Part shown: one piece after another, positions 6,219 to 6,867 of the stretch
Layout of the letters: each line of letters begins with the position of its first letter
Position numbering within the stretch: position 1 is the stretch's first letter
Assembly (NCBI GenBank): GCA_044350415.1
Contig: JBILHQ010000278.1
Coordinates: forward strand, 1 to 6,867
Length of the DNA: 6,867 bases
Origin: M3007 sp044350415
GTDB lineage: Bacteria; Bacteroidota; Bacteroidia; Chitinophagales; Saprospiraceae
Direction: 5' to 3'
Made by a program: the position numbers and the translations under genes
Notes under the pieces: generated by a model
The model's database searches: none
Told to the model about the DNA's origin: nothing
Seen by the model: the letters and a program-made list of their open reading frames with translations, nothing else

Positions 6219-6620
6219 TTAGTCGTTATTCCGGAAAATATTTTCCGCAAAATGTTTTTTTACAAAAATATGTTGTTCGCCCACCGTCATTTTGTCTGCC
6301 GGATGAATTTCGATATTTATATTCGCAAAGTGATGGTCTGCTTTCAGGATATTCATTAATTCTGATTTTGCATCGGTCGGTCCGAAAAGAATTACACCTT
6401 CGTAATTCCGGATGACCTCGCTCAATTTTTTGTAGTAATCAGCCTGTTGACGCTGTTCTTTATGGTGCATCAGGCTTTCACTTCTGCTCAGACTCTCTTC
6501 TTTTGACTGGTGGGTAAATTTAGATTCGATACTGGTGGTGTGCATGGGATCTTCGGTAAACGCCGTTAGATGCGCGACGGAGTGGTCCATCCAAATTCCT
6601 ATTTTTTTGGCTGCTGACAT
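6219..6620 (-). CDS. Single-domain eRF1 domain 3-like (baeRF-like) protein (133 aa)
   Basis: This is a small soluble protein. An N-terminal strand segment, KKIGIWMDHSVAHLTAF (5-21), is followed by a polar, Ser/Glu/His/Gln-rich helix linker (30-62), then VILFGPTDAKSELMNIL (76-92), and finally INIEIHPADKMTVGEQHIFVKKHF (101-124). The G-P-x-x-A-K/x-E-L loop and the D-K-M-T-x-x-Q/E ending are typical of the L7Ae-like third domain of archaeo-eukaryotic release factor eRF1. Bacterial stand-alone versions (baeRF group; sometimes annotated as translational machinery or host attachment protein) are known from sequence analysis. The GGQ peptide-release domain is absent, so it cannot be a release factor by itself; a ribosome-associated stress role is a guess. 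The ATG has the A-rich leader TCAAAACAATG. It is transcribed alone and ended by its own terminator. The family call rests on motif resemblance. Confidence 0.75.
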   Translation of the reverse strand: MSAAKKIGIWMDHSVAHLTAFTEDPMHTTSIESKFTHQSKEESLSRSESLMHHKEQRQQADYYKKLSEVIRNYEGVILFGPTDAKSELMNILKADHHFANINIEIHPADKMTVGEQHIFVKKHFAENIFRNND

Positions 6621-6867
6621 TGTTTTGATATTTAAGTTTTAGGCAAGTATTATCTTCCGCAGAATGTACACATTCCATTTTGAAGGGAAAACGCTGTTCG
6701 GTCTTCCATCAGAGCAAAATCACGCAGAGCGTGATCATGTCTAGTGCCGCATCCACCGAATAGCCTGTGAATGGACGGCCATATTTTCCGTTCATCTGCG
6801 TTCTTCGTCGGTTAAAATGTCCCGCATTAAGCCCTCCTCAAGCCTTGATGAACAAAAAATCTATCGC
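6621..6867. other. Upstream region of the eRF1-like gene, no supported gene
   Basis: This 247-nt stretch presumably carries the promoter of the eRF1-like gene, but I find no good TAnnTTTG element. It contains an imperfect palindrome GAATGT-AC-ACATTC (6662-6675), a 7-bp/3-nt-loop hairpin ATCACGC/GCGTGAT (6719-6735) followed on the minus strand by TTTTG, and a 28-codon minus-strand frame (6795-6709). A plus-strand ATG at 6848 (MNKKSIA, running off the window) could begin a divergent gene but has too few codons to judge. Confidence 0.45.

Noticed and set aside
1..6867. tRNA, rRNA, insertion sequence or attachment site
   Set aside because: Reading both strands I found no tRNA-like cloverleaf, rRNA segment, transposase motif or terminal inverted repeats with target duplications.

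Overview
The window looks like chromosomal DNA of a Bacteroidota bacterium, most likely a sphingobacterial or chitinophagal soil/freshwater type. The evidence is moderate GC, A-rich leaders such as AACAAAATG or TATAAAATG in place of Shine-Dalgarno sites, a Bacteroidota-style lipoprotein, and protein families typical of that phylum. The assignment to a group within the phylum is inference. Every gene I can support is on the minus strand, so the order of transcription runs from high to low coordinates.

Layout in transcription order. (1) 6620-6219 encodes a small single-domain protein resembling the third domain of eRF1 (baeRF-like). A clear intrinsic terminator follows it at 6184-6154. (2) A 349-nt gap holds a 13-bp direct repeat with a 21-bp period and a possible promoter. 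(3) 5869-5684 encodes a CsbD-family stress protein and 5637-5170 a small coiled-coil lipoprotein. A strong hairpin lies at 5120-5155, and then 5085-4906 encodes a 59-residue lysine-rich protein. (4) After a second, branched hairpin (4861-4909) comes a tightly overlapping trio: a GH130-family mannoside phosphorylase-like protein (4809-3766), an 798-residue GT4 glycosyltransferase fused to an alpha/alpha-barrel-like C-terminal domain (3776-1380), and the N-terminal 461 residues of a P2-type cation-transporting ATPase (1383-1, running off the window).

The trio overlaps by 11 nt and 4 nt (ATGA), so the three proteins are almost certainly made from one message with translational coupling. A GH130 enzyme can make or break beta-mannosidic bonds reversibly, and a GT4 enzyme transfers sugars from activated donors. 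The pair could therefore build and remodel a mannose-containing oligosaccharide, reserve or surface glycan. Why a cation pump is coupled to them is unknown. With the CsbD protein, the lipoprotein and the eRF1-like protein next door, the block reads as a general-stress or envelope-stress island. This interpretation is inference.

The last 247 nt (6621-6867) contain no gene I can support. The most interesting items are the GH130/GT4-helical/P-ATPase coupling, the loss of the usual glutamates in the GT4 donor motif, the spaced TGTAAC repeats upstream of the CsbD gene, and the 59-residue basic protein.
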